From the NCBI GenBank assembly GCA_002794785.1, contig NBBA01000005.1:62001-126000 (forward strand): a stretch of 64,000 nucleotides of DNA, in the 5' to 3' direction. Positions 11,045 to 22,091 of the stretch are shown piece after piece. The DNA is from Coniferiporia sulphurascens. Its lineage: Eukaryota; Basidiomycota; Agaricomycetes; Hymenochaetales; Hymenochaetaceae. The notes beneath the pieces were generated by a model that was given only the letters and a program-made list of their open reading frames with translations, was not told the origin of the DNA and ran no database searches. The position numbers and the translations under genes were made by a program. The first letter of the stretch is position 1, and every line of letters begins with the position of its first letter.

Positions 11045-11755
11045 ATGGCGACAGAAGAAACGGGAATACCAAAGATATCAATAGTGATTCGACCCTCATT
11101 CTAAATACCACTCTCGACTAATATCCGGCATTCCGCCTGCAGATGAAGGGCGCAGCCCCCGATCTCTCCGCGGTGACGTTCCGGATACACGACGAGGGCC
11201 ATACGATAGGCAATGCGCTCCGGTGGATGCTGATGAAGAAGTGCGTCGCATTTTCCCCTGTACTGGTCATTTTGGGATGTAAATGGGACTTACCTGGCTA
11301 TGCGCGACAGTCCGGAGGTCGAGTTTTGCGGATACAGGTGAGTTGTCTTCTCTTCAGATGTTTTTGTATGCACTGTCGTCTTTTTTATTATTAAATGAAC
11401 AATATCTGTATACCACCTTCTAATGTCCTCATTTGTCCCTACGGCGTCCCCGTGTTCCGTCACCGACGCAACAATCGACTGACTAATTGTGCCGTCTCTA
11501 CAGCGCACCGCACCCCTCGGAGAACTTCATCCAAGTCCGCGTGCAGATGTACGGTACGTCCCCACTCTTCCTTCCTTCCCCCTTATGCTCAGAACAACAC
11601 TCACTCCCACCTTCGCACCACCAGACGGCCGCTCAGCACTCACAGCGCTCATCTCCGCTCTCGGCCAGCTCGACACGCTCTTCGCGACCATCGACGACGC
11701 TTACCGCACAAGTCTCGTCGCAGGGAAGTTCGAGCGGTGGGACGAGCGGAGCTAG
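11045..11755 (+). CDS. RPC19: DNA-directed RNA polymerases I and III subunit RPC19 (AC19)
   Basis: Small alpha-like subunit that pairs with AC40 in RNA polymerases I and III. Five exons: 11045-11083, 11143-11240, 11311-11337, 11504-11553, 11625-11755; 345 nt, 114 residues, slightly shorter than typical. The product reads MATEETGIPKISI, then FRIHDEGHTIGNALRWMLMK, then NPEVEFCGYSAPHPSENFIQ and VRVQMYDGR, the conserved D(H)TLGN-type and FCGY-HPSE motifs of this family. Every splice junction restores phase and the conserved reading. The first intron donor GTGATT is weak. A 27-nt exon encodes the core of the NPEVEFCGY motif. Nuclear. Confidence 0.93.
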
Positions 11756-12181
11756 AGCTAAGGCTGTGCGCATGCTTTTTTCTTCTTCTCCCCCTTCCCG
11801 CACAAAATTTGCGGAGCGAGTGTCTCCAACGACGAAGATGCAGACCGATGGACGATGGTGGTATAGAGAGCTCAAGACGCTACGCTCAGATGGACGGGAG
11901 GTACTTAAAAAGGACGCTACTGAGCCTCTTACATTATTGTATGTCATTATACTACTTATTGCGATTTTTTTCTATTTGATACACTCGAATGGCAAATCCG
12001 TATCCGTATAGACCCGAACGTATCTTTAGCTGCTTTCTCCGTAGTGGTGAGGGCACAAAAACGCATACAGCTTCATCCACACATTGATCAAGTGGCTGTC
12101 GGCTTCAGCAAACTTCGAACATGCTTTCTAATTGTTGCTATTGGTACAGTGCGCTGCAAATTTACGTATCACGGCCCTGAG
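11756..12181. other. Convergent 3' flanks of RPC19 and the duplicated-repeat gene
   Basis: T- and pyrimidine-rich sequence between two gene ends. No gene seen. Confidence 0.45.
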
Positions 12182-13351
12182 TCAGTCTCTGCCCTCTGGT
12201 TTTCTGCCCCCCGCATCGGCTCTGTCCGCGCCTTCCTCCCGTCTAGGCGCATTTTTCATCGTATCCCGATTCTTTCCGCCATATCGCAGCTTCTGGTCCT
12301 TCTGCCCTTGCAGCTCACGCCCCGTCCCGCTCCCGTTCTCCTCGACGCGCGGCTCGTATGGCTCGTCGCGGCTGACGCTCGCATACTCCTTCTGAGGGTC
12401 CGCGTACTGCTCGTTCGGGCGGTGTGTGTCGCCCCGCGCATTATCCACGCTGTGAGTCTTGTTCGACGGCGGCGGGTTTGAGTCCACGTCTTTAAAATAG
12501 TCTTCCGCCGTGTGCTTCTCTGCACTGCGCTGCACAGAGGTATGCAGCTCACGTCGCCCGTTTGGCGTACCTAGGTCCAGCGCCTTCTCCGAGCGCCCCG
12601 CAGTTTCAGGCTGCGTCGGATCCTCCTTTTCCACCTTCCTCTCTTTTTCCTCCTTTTCATGCTTCCGATCACGCTCTTGCGCCTTGTGCCCTTTCGACTC
12701 GCTCACTCTTACGCTCCCGTTCCCTTCAACAGGTGGATCGTACGATTCGTTGTGTTTGACAGTCGCATAGTCTTTCTTGGGATCCGCGTACTGCTCGTTC
12801 GGGCGATGTGTATCACCCTGCGCGTTGTCCACGCGGTGCGTCTTGTTTGACGCCGGCGGGTTCGTGTCCACATCCTTGGAGTAGCTGTCCGTCGTATGCT
12901 TCTCCGCACCACGCCACGCCGAAGTATGCAACCCACGCCGTCCATTAGGCATACCAAAATCCATCGCCTTCTTCGCGCCCCCCGCAGAATCGGGCTGCGT
13001 CGGGTCCTCTTCCTCTACCTTCCTCTCTTTCCTTTCCTTCTCTTCCTTCCGACCGCGTTCCCGCACCTTCGACGGCAACTCCGGCTCGGGCGCAGCGTTC
13101 CCGTGGCCAACGTCGCGCCCTTCGTCCCCGCCAGCGGACGAGGCCGCGTGCTTAAGGTGCGGGTTCTGATCGAGGTGGGTGCTCTCCTTCGGTGTGCGCG
13201 AGCTAGCTGGGGCTTGGCCTTTCGTCTGTGCGGGTGTCTGTACGCGCGGCGAACCGTGCAGAGTACGTGCTCCTATGCGCGCGGGTGTAGGTGTGAGGTT
13301 AAGGCTAAGACGGCTGCGCGAGAGCCTGGATGAGTATGCTAGGGCGTACAT
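12182..13351 (-). CDS. Hypothetical mitochondrially targeted-looking protein with a 128-residue duplication
   Basis: Intronless frame of 389 residues from the ATG at 13351. The frame stays open upstream to 13780, but that part is hydrophobic, compositionally different and ends in a run of threonines made by an ACG/ACA microsatellite just before the chosen ATG. Residues 1-40 are rich in Arg, Ser and Leu with no acids and include RTLHGS, a plausible mitochondrial presequence. Two near-repeats follow at about residues 103-212 and 231-340, each running from a Lys/Glu-rich start through EDPTQP, PNGRR-LHTS, a KDVD-NPP-SNKTH motif and GDTHRPNEQYADP. The rest is charged and probably disordered. Agaricomycetes have many RTLH/KDVD-type mitochondrial proteins of unknown role (recalled). 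Function unknown. Confidence 0.72.
   Translation of the reverse strand: MYALAYSSRLSRSRLSLNLTPTPARIGARTLHGSPRVQTPAQTKGQAPASSRTPKESTHLDQNPHLKHAASSAGGDEGRDVGHGNAAPEPELPSKVRERGRKEEKERKERKVEEEDPTQPDSAGGAKKAMDFGMPNGRRGLHTSAWRGAEKHTTDSYSKDVDTNPPASNKTHRVDNAQGDTHRPNEQYADPKKDYATVKHNESYDPPVEGNGSVRVSESKGHKAQERDRKHEKEEKERKVEKEDPTQPETAGRSEKALDLGTPNGRRELHTSVQRSAEKHTAEDYFKDVDSNPPPSNKTHSVDNARGDTHRPNEQYADPQKEYASVSRDEPYEPRVEENGSGTGRELQGQKDQKLRYGGKNRDTMKNAPRREEGADRADAGGRKPEGRD
12332..13045 (-). repeat. Coding tandem duplication, period 384 bp
   Basis: Two in-frame copies, about 12716-13045 and 12332-12661, spaced by 384 bp (128 codons). The plus-strand word CCGCGTACTGCTCGTTCGGG occurs at 12784 and again at 12400. 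The copies differ at both silent and replacement sites, so the duplication is not brand new. Confidence 0.85.
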
Positions 13352-14535
13352 TGTCGTCGTTGTCGTCGTCGTTGTTGGTAAAGAGCTGGTTTGGAATATT
13401 ATTACTTCAATATTGGGGGCTTTACTGAGTGAGTGACGGGTTATGATGTCATCAGACCCGAGTCGCATAAGTGCACGTGACGTCGGCGCGTCAGTCGATC
13501 TTGCTCTGCCTTTCAAGTTGAAGACCAATATTCTGGACACCAGTACTAGTAATACCAGCCAGCGGAGAAAGTCACTCAAATAACACAGGCTCAGTGCAAG
13601 AATCTCGACTCGGACCCGGATAAGCGCAAAGCTTAAACCGAATTGGAAGAGGTGGAAGACAGAAATCCGAACTATAATTTGACTCCCGATTTTTTGGTCT
13701 GACGCCAGATTTTTCACGGAAACATCAAACCAGCTCCTAGCCTTCGGGGGGGGTCCCGCAAAGTGCACGAAAATCGTCACACTGTAACTAACCCGCCACT
13801 ACAGGACGCGAGGGGACCGGAGGCGGCGGCAGCTCCGAGTCCGAGTCCGTCCTCCACTCCAAGTCCAAGAAATACAGGACCAATAGTAGACGGCGCCGAG
13901 CCGATCGGAGCTCTAGCTCTCCCCTCTTTGCCCAGTGCCCACTCGGGCAGAAAGGTTTACTGCACATACAGTGCCACTTTCAACAGCTAAGAGACGCCGT
14001 ACAGGGTTCTGACCGAAGTACGTCAAAAGGGGAAAGAAAAAGGATGGCGACCAACTTGAAGCGGCCGGCTAGAAATGCTAGTATTATACGTAGAACTCAC
14101 AAATACTGTACTAGTCTTTCGCTTGAGTCCGATATTTAGGAGTTTTGGCTCAGGAGATTTCCAGGTGCTACAGTACTAGTACCACTACTCACTACTCGGC
14201 ACCGGATGAATCTCGAGCTTGGGACGTGGATCTAGACAAAACGCATCTGGCTCGGTGACTCATTCCCTATCGTCTTTTCCAGTCGATACCTAGTAGGGAA
14301 ACGCGCGGTTGCCTGTGGGTATTGTATCTTACTCTTCGCTGCGTTCCTAGTCCAGCGTATTTAGAAGTCCGAACGAGCGAGCGTCGCCAACGGCAAGCCA
14401 CACTCTGACACTCTGATCGCGCCGTCTATCGAGAACCCGCAAAATTTGGTATGATATTGCAGGAGTAAAAGAAAAAGAAACAAAAGAAAGGAATAGAAGA
14501 AGCACATCAAAAGATTCGTACACAGAAGGCCTCAA
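13352..14535. other. Intergenic, promoter of the repeat gene and 3' flank of SEC27
   Basis: 1.2 kb without a recognisable gene. It contains the ACG/ACA microsatellite beside the ATG at 13351 and several short CTAGTA words, but nothing else of note. Confidence 0.45.
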
Positions 14536-17500
14536 CTACGAATCTTCCGAAGGCGTCCCAGGTGTAGAGTCCGCCCCGCCATGCGACAACAGGGCTGTGG
14601 AGCCAAATGAGCACGAGCCCAACACAGAGGAAGTATAGAAAAAGAAGGGGGGAACGTACTGCCGTTCCCATTCACCGCGACGCCCTTCTCCCGTTCGAGG
14701 ACCTGCTCCCAGCCTTCCGGGAACAACTCCGCGTTCTCCGCCGGCGACGCGATCGCCGCCGCCAGCTTTTTGCGGTTCTTCGACGCGAGCTCCGTCCGCC
14801 ACGCATCGACCGCTTTTGGCACCAGACTGGCAGGCGGATCCGCATGAGTCAGCAACCACGAAGGGGGAAAGAAGGGAGAGGAGGGGTAAACGCGACTCAC
14901 CTCGGCGCGTACGTCCGTGCGAAGAGCGCTGCCTCGGGTGCGCGCTCAGTCTTCACGAGGAGGTTCACGCACGCCTCCGCGTCACCGAGTTGCAGCCGGG
15001 TCGCAAACGCGATATTGTTCTGTCCTTTCTCCTCTAAAACAAGTACCAATCCGTTCAGTTCCTTTCTTTCCTTTTCTCAAAAAGGGATACCGCCACTCTT
15101 ACCTGCCTGCACAGCGAGCTGCGTCATCCCGTCCCTATCCCCAATCGCCAGGAGGAGCAACATGAGCGCACTGAGGTCTCCCGCTTTCTGGAAGCATTCA
15201 CGTGCGAGGTCGAAGCGCCACACGGCCAGCGCGCGATCGCCGACTGCCTTCCATTTTGTCTCCGCCTCCCCTTCCGGGATGTCACGCAGAATCTCGAGCG
15301 CCGAGTCAAGGTCGTCGAGCTGCAACGAGAGGTCGAATTTGTGGTCTGCGTCAGTCGTCACCTGGAGCGCCAGCTCCTTCAGATCTTGTAAACATAATAG
15401 GCAAAGAGAAACAAAGTCAGTGCGCGATTAGCGAGGTAGGATAAGCCCCGTTGCTCACCCCTCGCTTCTAGGAACCGTGCAACCTTGTTGCGCTGCTCTT
15501 TAGGTATCGACGGCAGGATCTCAGCAGCAGCCTCCTGGTCGCCGCGCAAGATAGCCGTCTGGTATTCTATGAGATTCAGCGAAAGCGAGTACCCGCTGAC
15601 TCTGACGTCCTTGTCTGCAAGGTACACGCGGTTGTGGGAAGGGATGTAGCCAAGTAGGTACATGGGACTGGAGCAAGTCATTCAGAAACTGAAGTAGTAG
15701 ACTGGGTAATTTAAGGTCTCACTTGTCAAAGTGGGTGACGGTCTGCGTCTCGTTACCGATGAGGTAGTTGAGACGGTTCGCTGCGTTAGTGTAAATGAAG
15801 CAATCACCTATCCACTTGCATGTCTTTACGCTGATGCGAATGCGTCAAGTCAGAACCCAGGCCGCAGGCGCAGTACTCACTTTTCTGAGATCTCTGCGAC
15901 TACCTCAAAGGCTTCCTCTACGCCTTCATCCCCAATTTCAACGCCAGACTCGAGGGCAGCGTTGTACGCGTCCCGGTCGAAGCGGAGGATGTAGAACGAG
16001 TCGTCAGCAGTGATCGCGACGAGGTTACCTGTTCCAGACCACGAAATCTATAAATAACGATTATTCTCAGAAAGCTCTTCCTTTAGTACGCCATGCAGAC
16101 GAGCGAGAACGCACGTTTTTGGATTCTACGTCGATACGGCGCACAATCTCGCCAGACTCCCAGTCCCAGAACATCACAAACGAGCTTGACCGAGCGGACA
16201 GAAGTGCACCACCGTGAAGACCTTCGATCGGCCACGAACCGACGCCTTTCATGCCTGCACCCCCACGCTCCTTGAAGCCCTTGAATATGCGCAACTTCGT
16301 TCGACCCTCCAGCACCGCATACGTATTCGAGTCTCCGGCCCACGCAAATGACGAACCGGTACCAAACGCCTTGTTCCGCCACGCGAGCGCAGTGTAGATG
16401 ATGTACTCGCCATCACCCACGACGGTGACGAAGCGGCCATTCGGCGAATGCTGCAGCGACGTCGCATAAATCTCCGTCGTTCCGAGCTCGCGAACAGAAA
16501 GCGGGAGACGCTGTCCCTCGGGTGCGTCCGTGCCCGCGGCAGCCTGCAAGTTCGCAGAGAGCACCTCGGTGTTACGCGTGTAGACGAGCTTGCCAGCGGG
16601 GTCCATCGTCAACGCGGGCTCGTCGCGACCGAGCTTAACGACGACGACACCCTCGTCGAAACCAACCGCGACATCATTCGCGTGCGGGCGCACGGCAGCG
16701 CACCACGCGCGCTCGAGCGCGTAGCTCAGCGTGTTCTCGAGGCGGTACGTGCCGCTGTTCCAGAGCTTGACAGCGCCGTCCTCGCTTCCGCTGATAATAA
16801 GCGGCAGGCTCGGGTGGAAAAGCGCAAAGGAAACGTTATTCGTGTGCCCCTCGAGAGTCTGTACGCAACTCTTGCTGTGGTAGTCCCACACGCGCACTGT
16901 GCGATCGTCGCCCGTCGTGAGCAGGTACGGCTTATCCGCCCCCGGGTAGAACTCGACGTAGTTCACACCGCCCTTCTCGTGAGCCTCGAGCGTGAAGTTC
17001 GGCGCGGACGAGCCGAGCGACCACATCTTTACTGTACGGTCAAGACACGATGACGCGAACGTATTCGTGTCTTTCGGGTTGAACGCGAGGTTCATGATAT
17101 AATGCGTATGGCCCTCAAATATCTAGCGGGTAAAAAATGCATTAAAATAACAGGAATGAAGTTAGTTAGAAGATACCCGTCCAAACGCACCCTAATATTC
17201 TTCCACTGCTTATCCCAATCCCATGCCTTGATCGTCATATCATCACAGCCAGTAACAACAATACTCAACGTCGGATGAACCGCCAAGCACCGGATATAAT
17301 CCGGGTGCGCCTCAAACGCCCCCACCTTCTCATGCGTATTATAATTGAACACGCGCAGCTGGTAGTCATCCGAGCCCGCAACGAACCAATTCTTGCGCGC
17401 GATGAAGCGCGCGCATCGCACAGGCACCTCCGCGACTTCGAACGTCTTCACCAGCGCGCCCGTCTCGGTGTTATATATGTTGACTGTGCCGTTGTACAGC

Positions 17501-17674
17501 CCCGTGAGCAGCCACGGCTCCGTCGGGTGGAAATCGACTGCCTTCACGCGGTCTGACCGCTGGAACAGCTTCCTCTGTTGGCACAACCCAAACGCAAAAC
17601 GCCGTCATTTAGCGGGGGGAGGGATGGATCCTTGTATAACAGAAACAGAAACGTACGTTGATATCGAGCAGCAT
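14536..17674 (-). CDS. SEC27: Coatomer (COPI) beta-prime subunit
   Basis: WD40-propeller subunit of the COPI vesicle coat, working in Golgi-to-ER retrograde transport. Ten exons (minus): 17657-17674, 17191-17574, 16115-17122, 15881-16047, 15723-15830, 15459-15667, 15103-15384, 14901-15033, 14660-14826, 14536-14594; 2535 nt, 844 residues against ~890-906 in yeast and human. N-terminus MLLDIN then [20 protein letters not shown], followed by two stretches of WD repeats ([47 protein letters not shown]), the [20 protein letters not shown] segment, and the alpha-solenoid with RFLEARDLKELAL and [16 protein letters not shown]. The first coding exon is only 18 nt, a common arrangement in this gene. 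The short acidic C-terminus ends PGTPSEDS. Housekeeping; confident. Confidence 0.96.
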
Positions 17675-18569
17675 CCCTGTATAGCTATACGTCTATAAAG
17701 CTCCCTCGCGTACGAACGGACGATCGCGCAGTCGTAGGGTAATTCAAATCCAGCGCGTCAGGCTCGAGTATGCGTACAAGGATCAGGGTTAAACGGTGCA
17801 AGTAATACCGTGCGCAACTCCCGGGTGGCCAATGATGCTTCAATATGCACAAGTACGGGCCAAGTAGGAAAATGAAAGTCGCGTTTACGGGTTTCGGCGG
17901 CGCCTACAACGACGAAGGACAGGACACGTCGGTGTGTATGTCACGTCCGTGACATTCACTACTTACAGTCACCCCCCATCCCCGGCGCCTATGTTTCTTA
18001 CGGCTGAACCATGGTGCATATTGCGCAAATCCGCAAAGACAGAACTCGCACAAGTAAATTAAAAAAACTGACTTTTCTCTACTATTACTACTTCTATTGG
18101 AATTCAGCAGCTCGCAGCGCTGGCGAATGCACTTTGTATTCAAGCATATCAGTATGTGTGCTTTCGCTTTCCTTTCGTGTTAAGTCCCAAATCCGAGTGT
18201 ATAGCGTATAATACAGAAAAACAGAAAAACAGAACCACAGAAGAGAGAGAGAGAGAGAGAGAGAGAAAATGGGGTAGGAGGGGGAGGGGGGGTGTCAACT
18301 TTAACTCCAAAGGATAAAAGGGTAAAGGGTAAGCAAAAAAAAAAGGTCAGGATCCAGGATCTAAGTAAGTACCGTACCGTACCAGCACCTAGGCATTCTA
18401 TTCGCACAAAAATCAAAAGTCAAAAAGTTCCACAGCGAGGTATTGTGTATAAAAACAAAAGATGAGGAGTAAGAGAGAGGGAAAGAGAGAGAGAGAAAGA
18501 GAGAGAGAAAACAAAGCAAGGCAAGGCAAGGCAGGGCAGACAAGCACGAAACACAGACAACATGAAAAT
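17675..18569. other. Intergenic with GA-rich microsatellites
   Basis: SEC27 upstream region and 3' flank of the DUF6533 gene. It holds two GA-rich tracts (see separate entries) and no recognisable gene. Confidence 0.5.
18242..18267. repeat. (GA)n microsatellite
   Basis: Uninterrupted AG dinucleotide run. A second, imperfect GA-rich tract follows at about 18471-18512. Confidence 0.9.
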
Positions 18570-20961
18570 TCACTCGATCAACCACGTCGGCGGGCGCGCA
18601 GGTCGTCCCGCTTCCGACCCCGACCCCGGCCCTAATCCTGATGAGTACTGTCTCCCCAACCCCGGTCTTGGCCCGTGCTCCTGCTGCGACCCCCGTCCCC
18701 GCCCTAGTCTTGTTCCCAGTCCCGACTCCGACCCCAATTCCGACCTCGACCTCGACCCTAACCCCAACCCCGCCTGCGGCTCGCGCAAAAGCAGCTCATA
18801 CGCCTCCACCTCCACGCTTCCCCCTCCCCCCACCTCCACAGGGCTCACACCACCCGCATCACCACCATCCCCAACACCACCCCTATACCCACCCCCATAC
18901 CCCACATCATACCCATATCCATACCCATACCCCAACTCATACCCATACTGACCCGCTCCCGCACTCCCCTTCGACGTCGCCGACGTAGCAGACCCCGTCC
19001 CCGCCGACCCTTCTTCAAAGTCATTGCCAATATCACCGAGCACAGCAGCCTCCCACGACGATATCACGCCTGGTCCTCGGCTTACCGCTGCACCGCCCCC
19101 GCCTCCGGGCTCGAAAGCGGCGACGGCCTTGAGGTTCAGTATGAGTCGGGCGGTCATTAGGCTGTTTATCCTATGAGACGGACACAAACAGGGAAGTTAG
19201 TTTACAAATGTGGAACTATAGGTGAGAAGGCGAGCGGGACGACGACGTACATGACGCCGAAATCCGAGTTGATCGCTTTCAAGTCTTGCTACACATTGCG
19301 AGAAAGGAAAAAAAAAGTCGGGTTAGTTGGGAACGCACAGGCGCGAGGAGCGCTTACAGGCAATATCTACACGACCGATCAGCCGAGAGGAACAGAAGAA
19401 GGAAGTCATGCAGGGCTTACGAGGAACATGAGCACAGTAAGCAAATTCGCCGAAAAGATGACGAGGAAATACACCACGCCTGTAAGATAGTCAGATCGTC
19501 AAATCAACGTCGCCAAGCCACCACGCAGGCGGCGAGAGACACGCACCATCTTTGAGGATAACACGCCAGAGCCTCGACGTCGAGTTGACGACGCACGATT
19601 GCTTGTACGCGGCGTACGAGCGATAAACCGTCAAGACGAGTACGACGGCGTCTGTTGTATTCCACAGTCGACCGATCGAGCGGAAGATTGAATCCGAACG
19701 TTGAAGGCCGAGGAGAGTGATAAACGGAAAGATGAGGTGAACACGTTAGCAAGCAGCGCCGAATAAAAGAAAGGAAAAAAAAGTAGCAGCTCGCACCTGT
19801 CCAGAGCTCGCACACGTAGAACCAAATAAACTTTTTAGAGCTGACGTCGCGACCACAGCAACCAAGAAAAACAAAAAACATCAGATCCTTCACGCTCACA
19901 CGCTCATGCCCACTAACGATTGCTCACTTTTCCGGCGCGACAGCCAAAATACACCCTGCGATCCCAGGCGGGAGTGCGACCGCCTCGCCCCATACGATCG
20001 TGCAGTACTAAAAACAACAACACAAAATAAGAACGTTAGAGAGTAGAGAGGAAGGGACAACGCAACTGACCAACTTGACAATGATCTCCGTAGTGAGAAA
20101 AACCACAATGACAACAGGAACGCGGATGCTGCGATTATAAATACAATATATTCGGAGTACGAAAACGGCTTAAAAAGGGGTGGAAGGGAGACGAAGTAAG
20201 CTTTGGTAACAACGTAGGCGAGAATGAGAGAGCGCTCACATCCGATGACGGCGCGCTGGAAGGCGGCGATGTAGCCCGGGTAGCGGAAGTATCGGTCACA
20301 CCTGTACGACTTGAGCGCGCCGAGAAAATAAAGAAAATGAAGGGATTCTACTACGTACACCTGTACAGCAAGAATACGAATGGGAATTGCTTAGCATACT
20401 CCGAAGAAAGAGCAGACGGAGGCGGAGACGCTCACCGGTCCGACCCACTGCAAATCATGAAAGCCTACAAACAGCAGCAGCACCGCAAAGAAGTAAAGAA
20501 GCAAAGAAGGCAAGGTCCCCGATTAACATCCGCGTCTAAACATATCCCAAAGCAGCGGAGGAAGGGGGACGTGGACGTACTGACGATGGTAGGAATGACC
20601 GCGAGGAAGAACACCCAGCGATTCTATAGGCCTTATCAGCCCTCACGAACACACAGGAGAAGACGGGACGTACGAGGAACCACAGTACGGAGAGACCCGT
20701 GAAGCGGCGTAACCAGACCTTCTCGACTTCCCGAGGGAGCGTGAGGAGGTTGTCGTACGCCATCATGACTACCGGGTGCTTATTAGAGCGCGACTAGGAA
20801 AGAGAAGACGGAGAGTGAGCGCACCGAAGGCTGCGAGGGCATAGTACTTTGCCGCCGTCCTGTTTCCGCAGGCCAGGTTAGTTCACGCCGAGGAGCAGGG
20901 GAGGGCGGACGCACAGGTGAGTGGCAATCTCGCTAAACTGAGCGACCTGGGACGACGACAT
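18570..20961 (-). CDS. DUF6533 multi-span membrane protein with a Gly/Tyr-rich tail
   Basis: Basidiomycete DUF6533 protein: about seven helices, possible GPCR-like plasma-membrane protein; no member has an assigned ligand known to me. Thirteen exons (minus): 20915-20961, 20825-20859, 20674-20768, 20585-20623, 20436-20464, 20240-20301, 20071-20168, 19928-20007, 19797-19840, 19547-19651, 19421-19479, 19251-19288, 18570-19170; 1332 nt, 443 residues, all phases consistent. Diagnostic motifs: AYDNLLTLPREVEKVW and FLNRWVFFLAVIPT at the N-terminus, VFVLRIYCIYNRS, DAVVLVLTVYRSY, DGVVYFLVIFSANLL, and MTARLILNLK after the last helix. The C-terminal ~190 residues are low-complexity: a GYGYGYGY segment encoded by CCATAC-type repeats, then a GLG/RS-rich region. 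Role unknown. Confidence 0.85.
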
Positions 20962-22091
20962 GCGCCCAGTGGCATCCGAATCGGCCTCAGTCGGACAACA
21001 GCGAGCTAGTGAACAGCAGAGGAGACACGAAGGTGAGAAGGCAGGAAGAGGGCGCCGTTGAATGCGAGCGAGGGCGAGGGAAGTGAGTGACCTAATCAGG
21101 TGCTTAATTCAAAAGAAATAATCGACATGGTTGTTACCCTAGCGCAGCAGCCAGGCAGCCCCGCGGCCCCACCGGTTTCCATTTTCGATAGTCGAAGAAA
21201 ACACGAGTCCCCGAGCGCTTATCTCAGTGTGCGTAGCGGCCAGTTCGGAGTCTGGGCTCGCAAGCGAGGTGCGGCCGTACAGCATCGGCTACAGTTATGC
21301 AAAGTGTACGGCACGTCGCCACCCCCGCCGCCGACGACGACTAAGAGCTGCCCATGCATGTGCCTCGACCGGCGCAGTACTCCCCATCAAAGTACTTATC
21401 ACGTGGGGCTAAAAAAGGCTATCAGCCTTCACACGGATCCGGATCGACATCCCGGTCCCATTCACTACCAAGGCACCCGCCCACTCACCTTAGACGCCCG
21501 CTCTGCGTCCGCCTAGCCAGGGCGCGCCGCCCATATACCATAGCGACGTATATGTAATCGTAAACGTGTACTCAACCCAAGTCAAGCGAGGCGAATTGTG
21601 TAACAAATTCACTCCCGGCAGGGCCATGCACATACTACTCACCTGAAACCCGCGCCTAGCCGAGACTCATAAAACAAAGAGTGGGGAACTCGCTGCCATT
21701 TTCTTCAAAACAAAAAAAGGGCGGGTAACCATACAAATACAAACGACCTCAGGAGTGTGAGAGGGTACTACTAGGTAGGAATCCGGTAAGGTAGGGTAAC
21801 ACGGTAAGGACTCGAGATACGGAATACGAGATATGAGATATACATAATACGGTATGGAGGAAAAGGGACCAAGGAAAGAAGGAACTAGACAAGAAGTATG
21901 AAAGGATAACGCAGCGCACAGCGCAAACGCAAAGGCATAACCAGAAGATCAAGACATCCGAAAAAAAAGAAAAAAAAAGCGCTCCAAATCCAAATCCAAA
22001 GCCAACAGTCAAAGGCACCACAAAGCCACAAAGCACACAGCTCGAGTCGCGCAGCAAGTGAGAGGGGAGGTGGGCCACAATAAAGCCATCA
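20962..22091. other. Intergenic, promoter of DUF6533 gene and 3' flank of phosphatase gene
   Basis: 1.1 kb. The GTG-initiated frame on the minus strand at 21749-22078 lies in the presumed 3' UTR of the phosphatase and looks fortuitous. No gene seen. Confidence 0.45.

Noticed and set aside
13352..13780. N-terminal extension of the repeat protein to an ATG at 13780
   Set aside because: The extra 143 residues are hydrophobic, unlike the rest, and end in a microsatellite-coded threonine run. The internal ATG gives a convincing presequence.
16448..17053. 201-codon plus-strand open frame
   Set aside because: It lies antisense to the SEC27 WD40 exon and has no motif.
21749..22078. 109-codon hydrophobic minus-strand frame
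   Set aside because: GTG start, directly downstream of the phosphatase stop; looks like its 3' UTR.
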